The notes under the pieces are model-generated. The model saw only the letters and a program-made list of their open reading frames with translations, was not told the DNA's origin and made no database searches. The position numbers and the translations under genes were made by a program. This document shows positions 1 to 12,339 of a stretch of 30,568 nt of DNA, piece by piece. Location: NCBI RefSeq assembly GCF_002871795.1, contig NZ_PNHL01000020.1:1-30568 (forward strand), in the 5' to 3' direction. Source of the stretch: Brachybacterium sp. UMB0905. Lineage in GTDB: Bacteria > Actinomycetota > Actinomycetes > Actinomycetales > Dermabacteraceae. How positions within the stretch are numbered: position 1 is the stretch's first letter; each line of letters begins with the position of its first letter.

Positions 1-286
1 GGCACTTCATCGTCTGTGTCGCATGTCTAGTACGCCCTGTTGGGGTGGGAACGAGATGCGGGCAGGGGGTTTGAGGTGGAGGCACGCTATTGGGGCATGA
101 GGCTGCACGCCAAGCCCAGCTCGTCCCGAATGTTGTTCGGGTGTGTTGGGTGGTGTGGCTGGTCCTCCCTGCCGCGTCCTGGTTTGTGACTGGGAGTGGT
201 GGTGTGGGGTTGTTTTTTGTGAACTGTATAGTGGACGCGAGCATCTTGTAAGCAATTTTGTTTTGCACAAAGTGTCTTTGTGTTGC
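1..286 (+). other. 16S-23S internal transcribed spacer (3' part)
   Basis: This stretch lies directly upstream of a complete 23S gene and has no plausible protein gene. I looked for the conserved tRNA-Ile and tRNA-Ala 5' ends and T-loops often found in this spacer and saw none, so the visible part carries no tRNA. From 206 onward it contains the 5' arm of the pre-23S processing stem. The 16S gene should end upstream of the window. The assignment is by context and by the stem, because spacer sequence itself is not conserved. Confidence 0.8.
206..245 (+). other. 5' arm of pre-23S rRNA processing stem
   Basis: This stretch, GGGGTTG through GGACGCGAGCATC, is the near-perfect reverse complement of 3370-3413, on the other side of the 23S gene. 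The pairing runs about 40 bp with a few G-U or mismatched positions and a small bulge. Such a stem loops out the whole 23S rRNA and is the usual substrate for RNase III-type processing of the primary transcript. Confidence 0.85.
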
Positions 287-3350
<3,064 letters not shown>

Positions 3351-3369
3351 ATAAACATCCTGTTGCTTT

Positions 3370-3413
3370 GATGGGTGTTCGCGTCCACTGTGCGGTTCAC
3401 GAAAAACAACCCC
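3370..3413 (+). other. 3' arm of pre-23S rRNA processing stem
   Basis: This is the reverse complement of 206-245, with matching blocks GCGTCCACTG, GGTTCACGAAAAACAACCCC and their partners. It closes the long helix around the 23S rRNA. It lies between the mature 23S end and the 5S gene, as expected for a co-transcribed rRNA operon. Confidence 0.85.
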
Positions 3414-3465
3414 AGCACGCTCGCTTTTGGGCGGGGTGTGTGAGGGCTGGTTGATTGTCTCATCG

Positions 3466-3586
3466 TGTTACGGCGGTCATAGTGTCGAGGAAACGCCCGG
3501 CTCCATTCCGAACCCGGAAGCTAAGCTTGATCGCGCCGATGGTACTGCACTCGGGAGGGTGTGGGAGAGTAGGTCGCCGCCGGACA
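3466..3586 (+). rRNA. rrf: 5S ribosomal RNA, complete
   Basis: The 121-nt gene starts TGTTACGGCGGTCATAG and ends GGTCGCCGCCGGACA, and these two ends pair to form helix I. The conserved CCGAACCCGGAAGCTAAG block is at about 3509-3526, and the GATGGTACTGC and GGGAGAGTAGG blocks follow in the usual order. It lies 115 nt after the 23S gene and just before a terminator, so it is the last gene of the rRNA operon. Confidence 0.96.
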
Positions 3587-3600
3587 TCTTCACCGAAGAA

Positions 3601-3655
3601 GGGGTGGAGGGCAGCAGAACCCGCGTGAGCGGTGTTCGCGCCCCCACCCCTTTTT
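3601..3655 (+). terminator. Rho-independent terminator of the rRNA operon
   Basis: GGGGTGG-A-GGG (3601-3611) pairs with CCCCCACCCC (3641-3650), leaving one bulged A, and TTTTT follows at once (3651-3655). The loop holds a second small hairpin, CCGC-GTGA-GCGG (3621-3632), with a GNRA-type tetraloop. The position 15 nt after the 5S gene fits termination of the rRNA transcript. Confidence 0.88.
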
Positions 3656-3694
3656 CCATGTGCGCCGGTGATCCCGGGCGGGTGATGCCGCAGG

Positions 3695-3729
3695 GACTCA
3701 CCTGCTGTGTCACCCGGTAGGATGGGTGA
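3695..3729 (+). promoter_or_regulatory. Possible promoter of the polyprenyl synthase gene, with an inverted repeat
   Basis: A -10-like TAGGAT lies at 3718-3723, with a poor -35 (GACTCA, 3695-3700) 17 nt upstream. An inverted repeat, TCACCC-N8-GGGTGA (3710-3729), spans the -10 and could be an operator. This would give a leader of about 100 nt before the start codon at 3837. The rRNA terminator upstream makes a promoter somewhere in 3656-3836 likely, but this assignment is weak. Confidence 0.35.
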
Positions 3730-3836
3730 TCGTGCCGCGCCTCTGTGAGAGGTGCATGCCGTTGCGAACCGCACCAAGCGGATCGTGCCGTACAGCACCG
3801 GCCTGCTGCGCCGGATCTCTTTTCACCAGGAGTGTC

Positions 3837-4844
3837 ATGCCGTCCACTCTGCCGGGCATCCCCGACATCGACGAACAGCTCGCCGATCGTGTGCTCGAGC
3901 GTCTCGGCGTCATCGAGGACGAACTCAAGGCCGCGGTATCAACCTCCGACGACATGATGCAGTGGACCGCCCGTCACCTGTTGGATGCCGGCGGCAAACG
4001 GGTTCGCCCCATGCTTGTGCTGCTCGCCGCGTCATTCGGGGATGTCCGCGCTCCCGCTGTCGTGGATGCTGCCGCCCTCGTTGAACTGACTCATCTGGCG
4101 AGCCTCTACCACGACGATGTGATGGACTCGGCGCCCACTCGACGGGGAGCCGACAGCGCACACACCCTCTGGGGCAACAACGTCGCGATCCTCACCGGTG
4201 ACTTCCTCTTCGCCCGTGCCAGCTCCCTCAGCGCCCGCATCGGAGCCGATGCCGTTGCCCTTCATTCGGCGACCTTCGAACGACTGTGCATGGGACAGCT
4301 CCACGAGACCGTCGGTCCCGCCGAGGGCGATGACCCGTTCGAGCACTACATCTCGGTCCTTTCGGACAAGACTGCGTCGCTGCTGGCGCTTGCCGGTCAC
4401 CTGGGGGCACTGGTCGGCGGCGCCGGTGATGACGTTGCAGACATCATGGGCCGCTATGGCGAGAAGGTCGGCGTCGCCTTTCAACTCGCCGACGATGTGC
4501 TGGATCTCGAGAGCGATGCGGCCACGAGCGGCAAAACCCCCGGTATCGACCTGCGGGAAGGCGTCCCCACGATGCCGACCCTGCTCGTGCGGCGCCGCGC
4601 GGCACAGCAGCAGGATCCTGCGGCGCATGCCATCGTGGACCGCCTGGACCAGGACCTTAGCGACGATGCGGCGCTGCACGAGCTCGTCGAGCTGCTGCGG
4701 CAGGATCCGGCCCTCGAGCAGACTCGCGATCTCGCTCAGCGCACCGCCATTGAGGCCGTCGAGATCCTGGCCGAGCTGCCGGCAGGCCCGGTCCGCGACG
4801 CCCTGACCACCTTCACCCGGACCCTCGTGCAACGCCGCCGGTGA
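3837..4844 (+). CDS. Long-chain polyprenyl diphosphate synthase
   Basis: This 335-residue all-trans isoprenyl diphosphate synthase adds isopentenyl diphosphate units to an allylic diphosphate. It probably makes the side chain of menaquinone in the cytosol. Key motifs are GGKRVRPML (52-60), the first aspartate-rich motif DDVMD (93-97) with the RR pair at 102-103, KTAS (178-181), and the second aspartate-rich motif DDVLD (219-223). All Mg2+-binding aspartates are present. The residue five before the first motif is Ala (88), not a bulky aromatic. By the family rule this fits a long product (C35-C45 class), though the exact length cannot be read. I chose ATG 3837 because AGGAG (3828-3832) precedes it. 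The frame is open 37 codons further upstream, to an ATG at 3726, but that extension lacks family similarity. The gene stands alone between the rRNA terminator and the FN3 operon. Confidence 0.92.
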   Translation: MPSTLPGIPDIDEQLADRVLERLGVIEDELKAAVSTSDDMMQWTARHLLDAGGKRVRPMLVLLAASFGDVRAPAVVDAAALVELTHLASLYHDDVMDSAPTRRGADSAHTLWGNNVAILTGDFLFARASSLSARIGADAVALHSATFERLCMGQLHETVGPAEGDDPFEHYISVLSDKTASLLALAGHLGALVGGAGDDVADIMGRYGEKVGVAFQLADDVLDLESDAATSGKTPGIDLREGVPTMPTLLVRRRAAQQQDPAAHAIVDRLDQDLSDDAALHELVELLRQDPALEQTRDLAQRTAIEAVEILAELPAGPVRDALTTFTRTLVQRRR

Positions 4845-5063
4845 ACACCGAATGAACAGCTCAGGAGCTCCTCGCCCATGAGCTGGGGCGTCGCTGCTTC
4901 GTGACCTGCGTCGCAGCTTTCGCGCGCTCGGAACCGAGTACCCTAGCCACAGCGCAGCTGAGGGTGCCTGGAGCAGCTGAGGGCCGCCCGTCGGATCGCT
5001 GAGCCGGGGGCCAAGGTCGCACGCCAGGTGCTGTTGAGCGAGCATGGGACGAAGGGGAGGGCA
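4845..5063 (+). other. Intergenic region, polyprenyl synthase to FN3 gene
   Basis: I see no gene here. A short inverted repeat, CGCCC(A)...(T)GGGGCG (4873-4890), could be a weak terminator for the upstream gene; it has no T-run. A TANNNT match, TACCCT (4939-4944), could be the -10 of the FN3 operon promoter, but there is no convincing -35. AAGGGGAGG (5052-5060) is the ribosome binding site of the next gene. Confidence 0.4.
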
Positions 5064-8000
5064 ATGACGATCGATGCACGCGCCAAACGTCGGCGCAGTC
5101 GACGTGTCACCGCGGTATCCGTCGCCGTCCTGTCGGTCATCGCCGTGGTCCTCACCGGATTCGCGCTCCGCTACGACGGTTTGTCCTCCTCCGAGGTCGA
5201 GGTGTCCAACGGCGGCGTCTGGGTCACCAACGGCAGTGGCGCCCTGATGGGCCGCGTCAATGTCGACGCCGCGGAGCTCGACGCGCGCCTCTCACATTCC
5301 GGCCAGGACCTGGACATCCTGCAATCCGGCTACACCGTCATCGAGACCGGCCCGCGCGGCTTCACCCCCATCAACACCGCCGCCGTCACCCGCGGCGGCC
5401 TCGTCGAACTCGCCCCCGGCTCGCAGATCAAGCTCGGCGGGGATCGCGTGGCCATCAGCTCCCCGGACGGCCGCGTCTGGATCCTCAGCCCCGACGAGGC
5501 AGCCGCCTTCAACCCCTCGGCCGTCGAGCCTGTGCTGGAGGGCGTGGACGGCGCAGAGGTGCCGATCGCCGTGAGCACCTCCGGCACCGTCTTCGTCCTG
5601 GACGGCTCCGAGCTCAAACGCTTCCCGCGCGCACAGAACACTCGCGACACGAAATCAGACAAGACCTTCACCGTCGGCAACGTCTCCACCAAGGGGGAGC
5701 TCGTCGACCTCACCACGGTCGGTGAGCAGCCGGTGGTGCTGGACCGCGAGAACCACATGCTGCGCTTGGGGGAGGACCTCAAGGACTACCAGCTCAACGA
5801 TTACGGTGTCACGTCGCTGGAGAGCGCTGAGATCCAGCAGCCCGGCCCCGCGTCCCAGGACGTGGTGCTCGCTACCGCCGACGCCCTGTTCCGCATCCCT
5901 CTGTCCGGCGGTGAGGCCCAGCAGATTTCTGCGCGCGGCACCGGCACCACGATCGCCCCGCCCGCCCAGGTGGGCGGGTGCGCCTACGGCGCCTGGGGCG
6001 GTTCGCTGCGCTACGTCCGCGCCTGCGAGGGGCATGAACCGGTGTCTGAGTCGATTCCGGAGGCCAGCAGCGACGCCGATCTGGTCCTGCGCGTCAATCG
6101 CGACCTCGTGATCCTCAACGACCAGAAGTTCGGACTGTCCTGGGAGATCGCGGACTCCATGGAGCTGGTCGATGACTGGCTGATCGAACAGGAGATCCAG
6201 ACCAGCCAGGACGAGGAGAAGGAGAAGGAAACCCTCACCACCACGATCACGAACGTGGCGGCCGAGCGCGATGAGGAGAACCGTCCCCCCGCGGCGAACG
6301 ACGACACCTTCGGGGTGCGCCCCGGCCAGAGTGTCGTGTTGCCGGTGGTGCGCAACGACCACGACCCCGATGGTGACATCCTCTCTGTCGAGGTCGAGGG
6401 TGAGCAGCCATCCATCGGCACCGTCACCCCGATTCAGGGCGGCACCCAGCTGCAGATCGACGTGGACGAGGACGCTTCGGGGAAGGCGAGCTTCGAGTAT
6501 GTGGCCGACGATGGCCGCGGCGGCACCGACACCGCGCGCGTCACCCTCGAGGTGCGGGCCGACGGCGAGAACTCCGGTCCGCAGCCCGCCGAGGTGATGA
6601 TGCCCAAGGTGCAGGTGCGCGCCGGGGAGTCCGTCAGCTTCAACATCCTGCCGTACTGGGAGGATCCCGACGGCGATGCCTTCTACCTGTCCAACGCCAC
6701 CATCCAGCCGCAGGACATCGTGACTTTCCGACCCGATGGAACGGTCATGATCAATGACGCGGGGCTCTCCCCGGGAACCAAGCAGATCCAGCTCACGTTC
6801 CGTGATGAGCACGGGGCGACCGGCGAGGGGGTGCTCGAAGTCGAATCAGTGACCGACAGCGACCTCGCCCCCATCACCACCGCCGATCACGCGAGCATCG
6901 TCGCCGGACGCACCACGACCATCAAGCCGCTGGTCAACGATCTGAACCCCAATGGCGGCTCCCTTGAGTTGCTGAGCGTCAGCGAGTCCGAGGATCTCGA
7001 GGTGGAGGCGGTGCTCGAGGCCGGCACCCTGAATATCACCGCTGCCTCCCCGGGCACCCACTACCTCGAGTACACGGTCGCTGCCGCCGGATCGAGCCAG
7101 GCCTCGCTCGGGCTCATCCGCGTGGACGTCGTCGAACCGGACTCCGAGAACCTCGCTCCGGTGGCCGTCGATGACATGGACACCGTCACCACCGGCGGGG
7201 ACACCCTGGTGGATCCCCTGCAGAATGATGTGGATCCCACCGGTGGGGTGCTCGTCGTCAACCGGGTCACGGTCCCGGAGGGCAGTGGCCTCAAGGCCAC
7301 CATCATCAACCACCATCTGGTGCGGATCGACGCTGAGCCCGGGGCGACGGTGGGGGAGGAGCCGGTACCGGTCACCTACGAGATCGCGAACTCGATCGGC
7401 AGCGCCACCGGCACCATCCGGGTGATGGTCGCCAGCACTGACACGCAGTTCGCCACCCCTGAGGCGGTGCCGGATCGGGCCGTCGTGCGCGCGGGGGACA
7501 TGGTGAACATCGATGTGCTGAGCAATGACATCTCACCCACCGATGCTGATCTCCACCTCGGGGAGATCTCCGATACCTCCCGCTCCGAGGACCTCGGGCA
7601 TGCTGAGCCCAATCAGGACATGGTCCGCTTCACGGCTGATGACGATGCGCAGGGCGAGGCGGTGCTGACCTATCAGGTGGTGGATGAGACCGGCCGTGAC
7701 GGCTCCGCTCAGGTGCACATCACGATCATCCCGCGGGACGCGGAGAACGCGCCGCCTAAGCCGGACAACCTCACCGCCCGCACCGTGGCCGGCACCGAGG
7801 TGCGCATCCCCGTGGACACCACCGGCATTGACCCCGATGGCGACTCGGTGATGCTCACCGGTATCACGAGCCCCATGCCTGCGCTCGGGGAGGTGGTCTC
7901 GGCGACCGGTGAGTGGATCGTGTACCGGCCGTACGCCGACTCCGTGGGCACCGACCGCTTCCGCTACCAGGTGATGGACCGCCACGGCGCGATCGGCACC

Positions 8001-11000
8001 GCGGAGGTGCTGGTGGGCATCGCCGAGCCGAACGGAATGAATCAGCCGCCCTTCGCGGTGGATGACGTCATCGAGGTCAAGCCCGACCGGGAGGTCCAGA
8101 TCCCGGTGCTGGACAATGACACCGACCCGGACGGCGACCCCCTCTCGATCGTGCGCTCCAAGACGGAGCCGCTCACGGAGATCGAGTACCTCGAACCGGC
8201 TGAGGGCTCGGAGGATGGCTACGTCACGGTGGTCTCTCCGTCCGAGCCGGGCACGCATACCCTGATCTACGGCGTGAGCGACGGTCAGCTGACCTCCACC
8301 GCGTCCCTCACCGTGAAGGTCGCGGAGAACGCGACAGATCGCAATCCCATCGCGCGCGATGATTTCGTGCCGGTCGACGATGTGCTCGACCCGGACATGG
8401 ACCACGTGATGGTCGACGTGCTCGCCAACGACTCCGATCCCGATGGCAGCACCAATGACCTCACCGTCACCCTGGAGGGCGCTCCCGAGGGCGTCACCGA
8501 GGGAGAGGGGCACGGCACCTTCCGGATCGTCCCGCAGGAGGAGCAGCAGCGCCTGCGCTACGTCATCGAGGACCCTGACGGGCTGACGTCCGCCGGCTAC
8601 ATCTGGGTGCCCGGGACCGCGAAGCAGGCCCCCGTCTGGGTGGGGGACCCGCTGCAGGTGCAGTCCGGCAGCGAAGCCACGGTGGACCTCGCCAGCTCCG
8701 ACAACGTGCGGGTGCGGCCCGGTGCGCAGGCGGCACGGATCGAGAACCTGGACACCGTCACCGCTGAGCACCACGACGGCGGTGAGCTGGTGAAGGATGA
8801 GTCCACGCTGGTGTACCGCCCGGCGGAGGGCTTCACCGGGGAGGACACCATCACCGTGGAGGTGACCGACGGGGTACCGGGGGATGCGACGGCCGCTGTC
8901 GCGACGCTCGCCATCCCCGTGGTAGTCAGCTCCGAGGATGAGAACCTGCCGCCCACCTTCCAGGGCTCCATGCTCGAGGTGGAGCAGGGCGGGGCTGCTT
9001 CCACCCTGGATCTGGCCATCGGCGCCTCGGATCCTGAGGACGATGACCTCACCTTCGCCCTGGGGGAGTACAGCCAGGATCCGGATGTGACGGTCAGCCT
9101 GGAGGGCTCCACGCTGCGCGCCACCGCCGACGCCAGCGCGCACAAGGGCACGGTGCTCTCCGTGCCGGTGACTGTCAGCGACGGCACCAACGACCCGGTC
9201 GAGGCGACGGTGCAGATCACCGTCGGCGGCTCCCAGCGGCCGACGATCTCCACCGGGCTGGATGAAGCGACGATCGATGCCGGAGACACCAAGACCCTGT
9301 CGGTGCTCGAGAACGACTCCAACCCCTTCCCGGGCGGAGAACGCACCATCACCGGTGCCTCTCTGGTCTCCGGAAAGGGTCAGATCGACTACGACGCGGA
9401 CTCGGTGACGATCACGCCTGCGCCTGACTTCCACGGCTACCTCACGGCGCAGTACCAGGTGATCGACGAGACCGGCGACCCCGATCGCAAGGTCAGCGGC
9501 GAGATCCGGGTGACGGTGAGGGGACTCCCGGAAGAGCCGTCGGCGCCACGCATCGGTGAGGTCGGCGACGGGTTCGTGGAGCTGAACTTCAAGCCCGGGG
9601 CGGACAACGGCGCGCCCATCAGGGGCTACACCGTCACCTCCGCGAGCGGACCGGCAGTCTCCCAGGAATGCAGTTCCACCTCGTGCCGGATCACGGGACT
9701 GTCCAATGACACCGAGTACACCTTCCAGGTGGTGGCCACCAACGAGGTCGGCGATTCCAAGCCGTCCGCGCCCTCGGCCGTGGCGCGACCCGATGTGCGG
9801 CCGGAGGCCCCGGACGCGCCGCGGGCTGAGCGGGGGGACAAGCAGCTGACCGTCTCCTGGAGCGCACCGGTCAACCGCGGTTCGGCGATCCAGAAATACG
9901 AGCTGCAGCTGCAGAACACGGCCACCAATGAGGTGGTGACTCGTGAGGTGGACGGGTCCACCACGTCTCTGACGTGGACGGAGCTGACCAACGGGGTGGA
10001 CTACCGCTTCCGGGTGCGGGCCGCCAACCTCGCCGATGAGCCGTCCGACTGGTCCGGCTGGTCGCAGGCGGAGCATCCGGCCGGGAAACCTGCTGCGCCC
10101 GGAGAGGCGCCCAGCGCGAAGCGGGTGGAGAACCCGGTGGGCGGCGGTATCACTGTGACCTGGTCGAGCATGACGGACAAGGAGGCGAACGGTGAACCGA
10201 TCACGGAGTACATCGTCACCTCCTCCTCCGGGGCCAAGAAGACCGTGAAGGCGTCGCGCACCACAGCAACCTTCCAGGACCTGGACCGGGACGCCGAGCA
10301 CACCTTCACCGTGCGCGGTGTGAACTCGGTGGGCACCGGACCGGCCTCCGGCGCCTCCAACGCCGTGACCCCCTGGGCGAAGCCCTCACCGCCCACCGGC
10401 GTGACCGCTGACATGCCCGACAAGGGCAAAGGGGCCGGCCCCAACGGCCGCGCCACCGTCTCGTGGAAAGCGGCCGACGGCAATGGCACGAAGGTCACGT
10501 CCTACGTGGTGCGGTGGAATGGCGGCGAGAAGACCGTCGACGCTTCCCAGACCAGAGTGAACATCAGCGAGCTCCACAACGGCACCTCTTACCGTTTCAC
10601 CGTCGAAGCGCGTAACGGCTTCCATCAGGACGGCGGTGTCAGCGGTCCCTCCGCTGCCTCGCAGCCGGTCATCCCGTACACGGCACCGGACGCCCCGAAC
10701 ATCTCCGGCAAGAACAGCGCCTGCACCGACGCGAACTCCTGCCCGGTCGAGGTCGCAATGAACGCGAGCGGTTCCGATGGCGGCGTCGGCCCCAAAACCC
10801 TCGAGTACCGAGTGAACGGCGGCGAATGGAAGAAGGCGTCGGGGACCTCGCACACCCATACCGCGACGCTCCCCTCGGGCGGCTCGATCACGGTCGAGGC
10901 CCGGGTCAAGAACGGAGTCAAGAACGAAGAGCACCTGTACAGCTCACCGGTCAAGACCACGCAGAAGGCGAAGACGTACACGCCGCCGGCGCCGAAGGTG

Positions 11001-11297
11001 TCGACATCCGACTGGGCGCCGAAGGGAGAGCCCGGAAACCCAGGCGACGGGAGCTGCAATTCCGGGCTGTGCCGATACTTCAGCTACACCGTGACCGGTC
11101 TGAAGCCAGGGCAGACGGTGACGGTGGACTTCACCGACCCCACCACGTCCAAACCGTGGAGCTCGCACCAGATGACCGCGGACAGCAACGGCACGATCCA
11201 TGTACCGTTGGGCCGCTTCTACTACGGTCATCCCGGCAAATCCGTCACCGTCCGCGTAAACGAAACGCCAGTCGGGGATATCCGCATGCCGGGGTGA
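5064..11297 (+). CDS. Giant membrane-anchored surface protein with cadherin/Ig-like repeats and FN3 domains
   Basis: The protein has 2077 residues. A basic N-terminus is followed by one membrane segment (about 14-36), which should anchor it with the rest outside. Residues 40-375 are beta-rich and propeller-like (uncertain), followed by a charged linker (about 378-408). About eleven Ig/cadherin-like repeats follow, roughly 95-105 residues each, most marked by an ND-x-DPDGD-like calcium-binding-type motif. These motifs occur near nt 6363, 6663, 6936, 7224, 7524, 7829, 8113, 8427, 8697 (degenerate), 9024 and 9310. Four FN3 modules start near residues 1492, 1578, 1675 and 1775. A C-terminal module (about 1990-2077) has a Cys pair in SCNSGLC. 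ATG 5064 follows AAGGGGAGG closely; an in-frame ATG at 5028 lacks a ribosome site. Similar FN3 proteins head kinase/AAA/DUF58/transglutaminase clusters in bifidobacteria. Adhesion or ligand binding is inferred. Confidence 0.85.
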   Translation: MTIDARAKRRRSRRVTAVSVAVLSVIAVVLTGFALRYDGLSSSEVEVSNGGVWVTNGSGALMGRVNVDAAELDARLSHSGQDLDILQSGYTVIETGPRGFTPINTAAVTRGGLVELAPGSQIKLGGDRVAISSPDGRVWILSPDEAAAFNPSAVEPVLEGVDGAEVPIAVSTSGTVFVLDGSELKRFPRAQNTRDTKSDKTFTVGNVSTKGELVDLTTVGEQPVVLDRENHMLRLGEDLKDYQLNDYGVTSLESAEIQQPGPASQDVVLATADALFRIPLSGGEAQQISARGTGTTIAPPAQVGGCAYGAWGGSLRYVRACEGHEPVSESIPEASSDADLVLRVNRDLVILNDQKFGLSWEIADSMELVDDWLIEQEIQTSQDEEKEKETLTTTITNVAAERDEENRPPAANDDTFGVRPGQSVVLPVVRNDHDPDGDILSVEVEGEQPSIGTVTPIQGGTQLQIDVDEDASGKASFEYVADDGRGGTDTARVTLEVRADGENSGPQPAEVMMPKVQVRAGESVSFNILPYWEDPDGDAFYLSNATIQPQDIVTFRPDGTVMINDAGLSPGTKQIQLTFRDEHGATGEGVLEVESVTDSDLAPITTADHASIVAGRTTTIKPLVNDLNPNGGSLELLSVSESEDLEVEAVLEAGTLNITAASPGTHYLEYTVAAAGSSQASLGLIRVDVVEPDSENLAPVAVDDMDTVTTGGDTLVDPLQNDVDPTGGVLVVNRVTVPEGSGLKATIINHHLVRIDAEPGATVGEEPVPVTYEIANSIGSATGTIRVMVASTDTQFATPEAVPDRAVVRAGDMVNIDVLSNDISPTDADLHLGEISDTSRSEDLGHAEPNQDMVRFTADDDAQGEAVLTYQVVDETGRDGSAQVHITIIPRDAENAPPKPDNLTARTVAGTEVRIPVDTTGIDPDGDSVMLTGITSPMPALGEVVSATGEWIVYRPYADSVGTDRFRYQVMDRHGAIGTAEVLVGIAEPNGMNQPPFAVDDVIEVKPDREVQIPVLDNDTDPDGDPLSIVRSKTEPLTEIEYLEPAEGSEDGYVTVVSPSEPGTHTLIYGVSDGQLTSTASLTVKVAENATDRNPIARDDFVPVDDVLDPDMDHVMVDVLANDSDPDGSTNDLTVTLEGAPEGVTEGEGHGTFRIVPQEEQQRLRYVIEDPDGLTSAGYIWVPGTAKQAPVWVGDPLQVQSGSEATVDLASSDNVRVRPGAQAARIENLDTVTAEHHDGGELVKDESTLVYRPAEGFTGEDTITVEVTDGVPGDATAAVATLAIPVVVSSEDENLPPTFQGSMLEVEQGGAASTLDLAIGASDPEDDDLTFALGEYSQDPDVTVSLEGSTLRATADASAHKGTVLSVPVTVSDGTNDPVEATVQITVGGSQRPTISTGLDEATIDAGDTKTLSVLENDSNPFPGGERTITGASLVSGKGQIDYDADSVTITPAPDFHGYLTAQYQVIDETGDPDRKVSGEIRVTVRGLPEEPSAPRIGEVGDGFVELNFKPGADNGAPIRGYTVTSASGPAVSQECSSTSCRITGLSNDTEYTFQVVATNEVGDSKPSAPSAVARPDVRPEAPDAPRAERGDKQLTVSWSAPVNRGSAIQKYELQLQNTATNEVVTREVDGSTTSLTWTELTNGVDYRFRVRAANLADEPSDWSGWSQAEHPAGKPAAPGEAPSAKRVENPVGGGITVTWSSMTDKEANGEPITEYIVTSSSGAKKTVKASRTTATFQDLDRDAEHTFTVRGVNSVGTGPASGASNAVTPWAKPSPPTGVTADMPDKGKGAGPNGRATVSWKAADGNGTKVTSYVVRWNGGEKTVDASQTRVNISELHNGTSYRFTVEARNGFHQDGGVSGPSAASQPVIPYTAPDAPNISGKNSACTDANSCPVEVAMNASGSDGGVGPKTLEYRVNGGEWKKASGTSHTHTATLPSGGSITVEARVKNGVKNEEHLYSSPVKTTQKAKTYTPPAPKVSTSDWAPKGEPGNPGDGSCNSGLCRYFSYTVTGLKPGQTVTVDFTDPTTSKPWSSHQMTADSNGTIHVPLGRFYYGHPGKSVTVRVNETPVGDIRMPG

Positions 11298-11364
11298 CCC
11301 CGACGTCTCGATGCCCCCCAATTCCACCTCCTGACATCTCTCGACCCGAAAGCAGACAGCATCC

Positions 11365-12339
11365 ATGAGCATGACTCCTGAGCAGGCCCGCTGGTTCGCC
11401 GACACCTTCGACAAGCTCGTCCAGAGCGTCGGCCAGGCGGTGCTGGGCAAGAACGGCGTGGTGCGCCTGGTGCTGACCGCCATGCTTTCCCCGGGGCACG
11501 TGCTGCTGGAGGACGCCCCCGGCACCGGCAAGACCTCGCTCGCCCGGTCCATCGCCGCGACAGTGCAGGGCACTAGCACCCGCATCCAGTTCACGCCGGA
11601 TCTGCTGCCCTCGGACGTCACGGGCGTGACCATCTACGACCAGAACACGAAGTCCTTCGAGTTCCACAAGGGCCCCGTTTTCGCCAATGTGGTGCTGGCC
11701 GACGAGATCAACCGCGCCTCGCCCAAGACACAGTCCGCGATGCTCGAGGTGATGGAGGAGGGCCGCGTCACCGTGGACGGCGTCACCCATGAGGTCGGCA
11801 ACCCGTTCATGGTGATCGCCACCCAGAACCCGATCGAGCAGGCTGGCACCTACCGCCTGCCCGAAGCGCAGCTGGACCGTTTCCTCATGAAGACCTCGAT
11901 CGGCTACCCGGACCACAACTCGAGCGTGCAGATCCTGCAGGGCTCCGCCATGCGCGACCGCAGCGCGCAGCTGACCCCGCGCATCTCCCTGCAGGCGGTC
12001 AACGACATGACGCAGCTGGCCTCCACCGTGCACGTGGACCCGGCGGTGCTGGAGTACGTCTCGCGCTTGATGGAGGAGACCCGCCTGGCGCCCGAGGTGC
12101 GGGTGGGTGTGTCCATCCGCGGTGCTCTCGCCCTGATGCGCGCCGTGAAGGTGTGGGCCGCCATCAACGGCCGCCACTACGTCATCCCCGACGATGTGAA
12201 GGCGCTCGTGGAGCCGGTGTGGCTGCACCGCTTCGTGCTCGACCCGGAGGCGGAGTTCGCCGGCACCACCGCCAAGAGCGTCATGACCAAGATCCTCAGC
12301 GAGGTGGCGCCCCCGCAGGCGCGGCAGCAGTCGGCATGA
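11365..12339 (+). CDS. MoxR-family AAA+ ATPase
   Basis: This 324-residue cytosolic AAA+ protein belongs to the MoxR family, whose members act as chaperones that mature or remodel partner complexes. The Walker A motif is APGTGKTS (51-58), Walker B is VVLADEINRA (109-118), and the family sensor-1 block ATQNPIEQAGTYRLPEAQLD covers 152-171. The C-terminal lid domain is intact. MoxR genes usually lie beside a DUF58 gene and a transglutaminase-fold gene, exactly as here, so its client is probably the neighbouring membrane assembly. The start at 11365 has only a weak ribosome site (GAAAG about 12 nt upstream); ATG 11371 is an alternative. It lies 67 nt after the FN3 gene, and its 3' end overlaps the next gene by 4 nt. 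Confidence 0.95.
   Translation: MSMTPEQARWFADTFDKLVQSVGQAVLGKNGVVRLVLTAMLSPGHVLLEDAPGTGKTSLARSIAATVQGTSTRIQFTPDLLPSDVTGVTIYDQNTKSFEFHKGPVFANVVLADEINRASPKTQSAMLEVMEEGRVTVDGVTHEVGNPFMVIATQNPIEQAGTYRLPEAQLDRFLMKTSIGYPDHNSSVQILQGSAMRDRSAQLTPRISLQAVNDMTQLASTVHVDPAVLEYVSRLMEETRLAPEVRVGVSIRGALALMRAVKVWAAINGRHYVIPDDVKALVEPVWLHRFVLDPEAEFAGTTAKSVMTKILSEVAPPQARQQSA

Noticed and set aside
1..286. Possible tRNA-Ile or tRNA-Ala in the spacer
   Set aside because: No conserved tRNA ends, TTC-loop or cloverleaf could be found by eye.
3726..3836. N-terminal extension of the polyprenyl synthase from ATG 3726
   Set aside because: AGGAG at 3828-3832 supports ATG 3837. The extra 37 residues are unlike the family, and the putative -10 and inverted repeat lie here.
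5028..5063. Earlier start (5028) of the FN3 protein
   Set aside because: No ribosome site lies before 5028, whereas AAGGGGAGG precedes ATG 5064. The latter gives a normal basic N-terminus before the membrane segment.
7533..10301. 922-codon open frame on the minus strand
   Set aside because: It is antisense to the FN3 protein. High GC leaves the opposite frame open; the translation is Arg/Gly/His/Val-rich without domain signs, while the + strand has clear repeats.
11290..11302. Terminator between the FN3 and MoxR genes
   Set aside because: CGGGG-TGA-CCCCG is only a 5-bp stem over the stop codon, without a T-run. It is too weak to support.
12153..12335. Upstream extension of the DUF58 frame into the MoxR gene, and the similar one at 16045-16242
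   Set aside because: Both would overlap conserved parts of the preceding genes. The ATGA junctions give natural starts.
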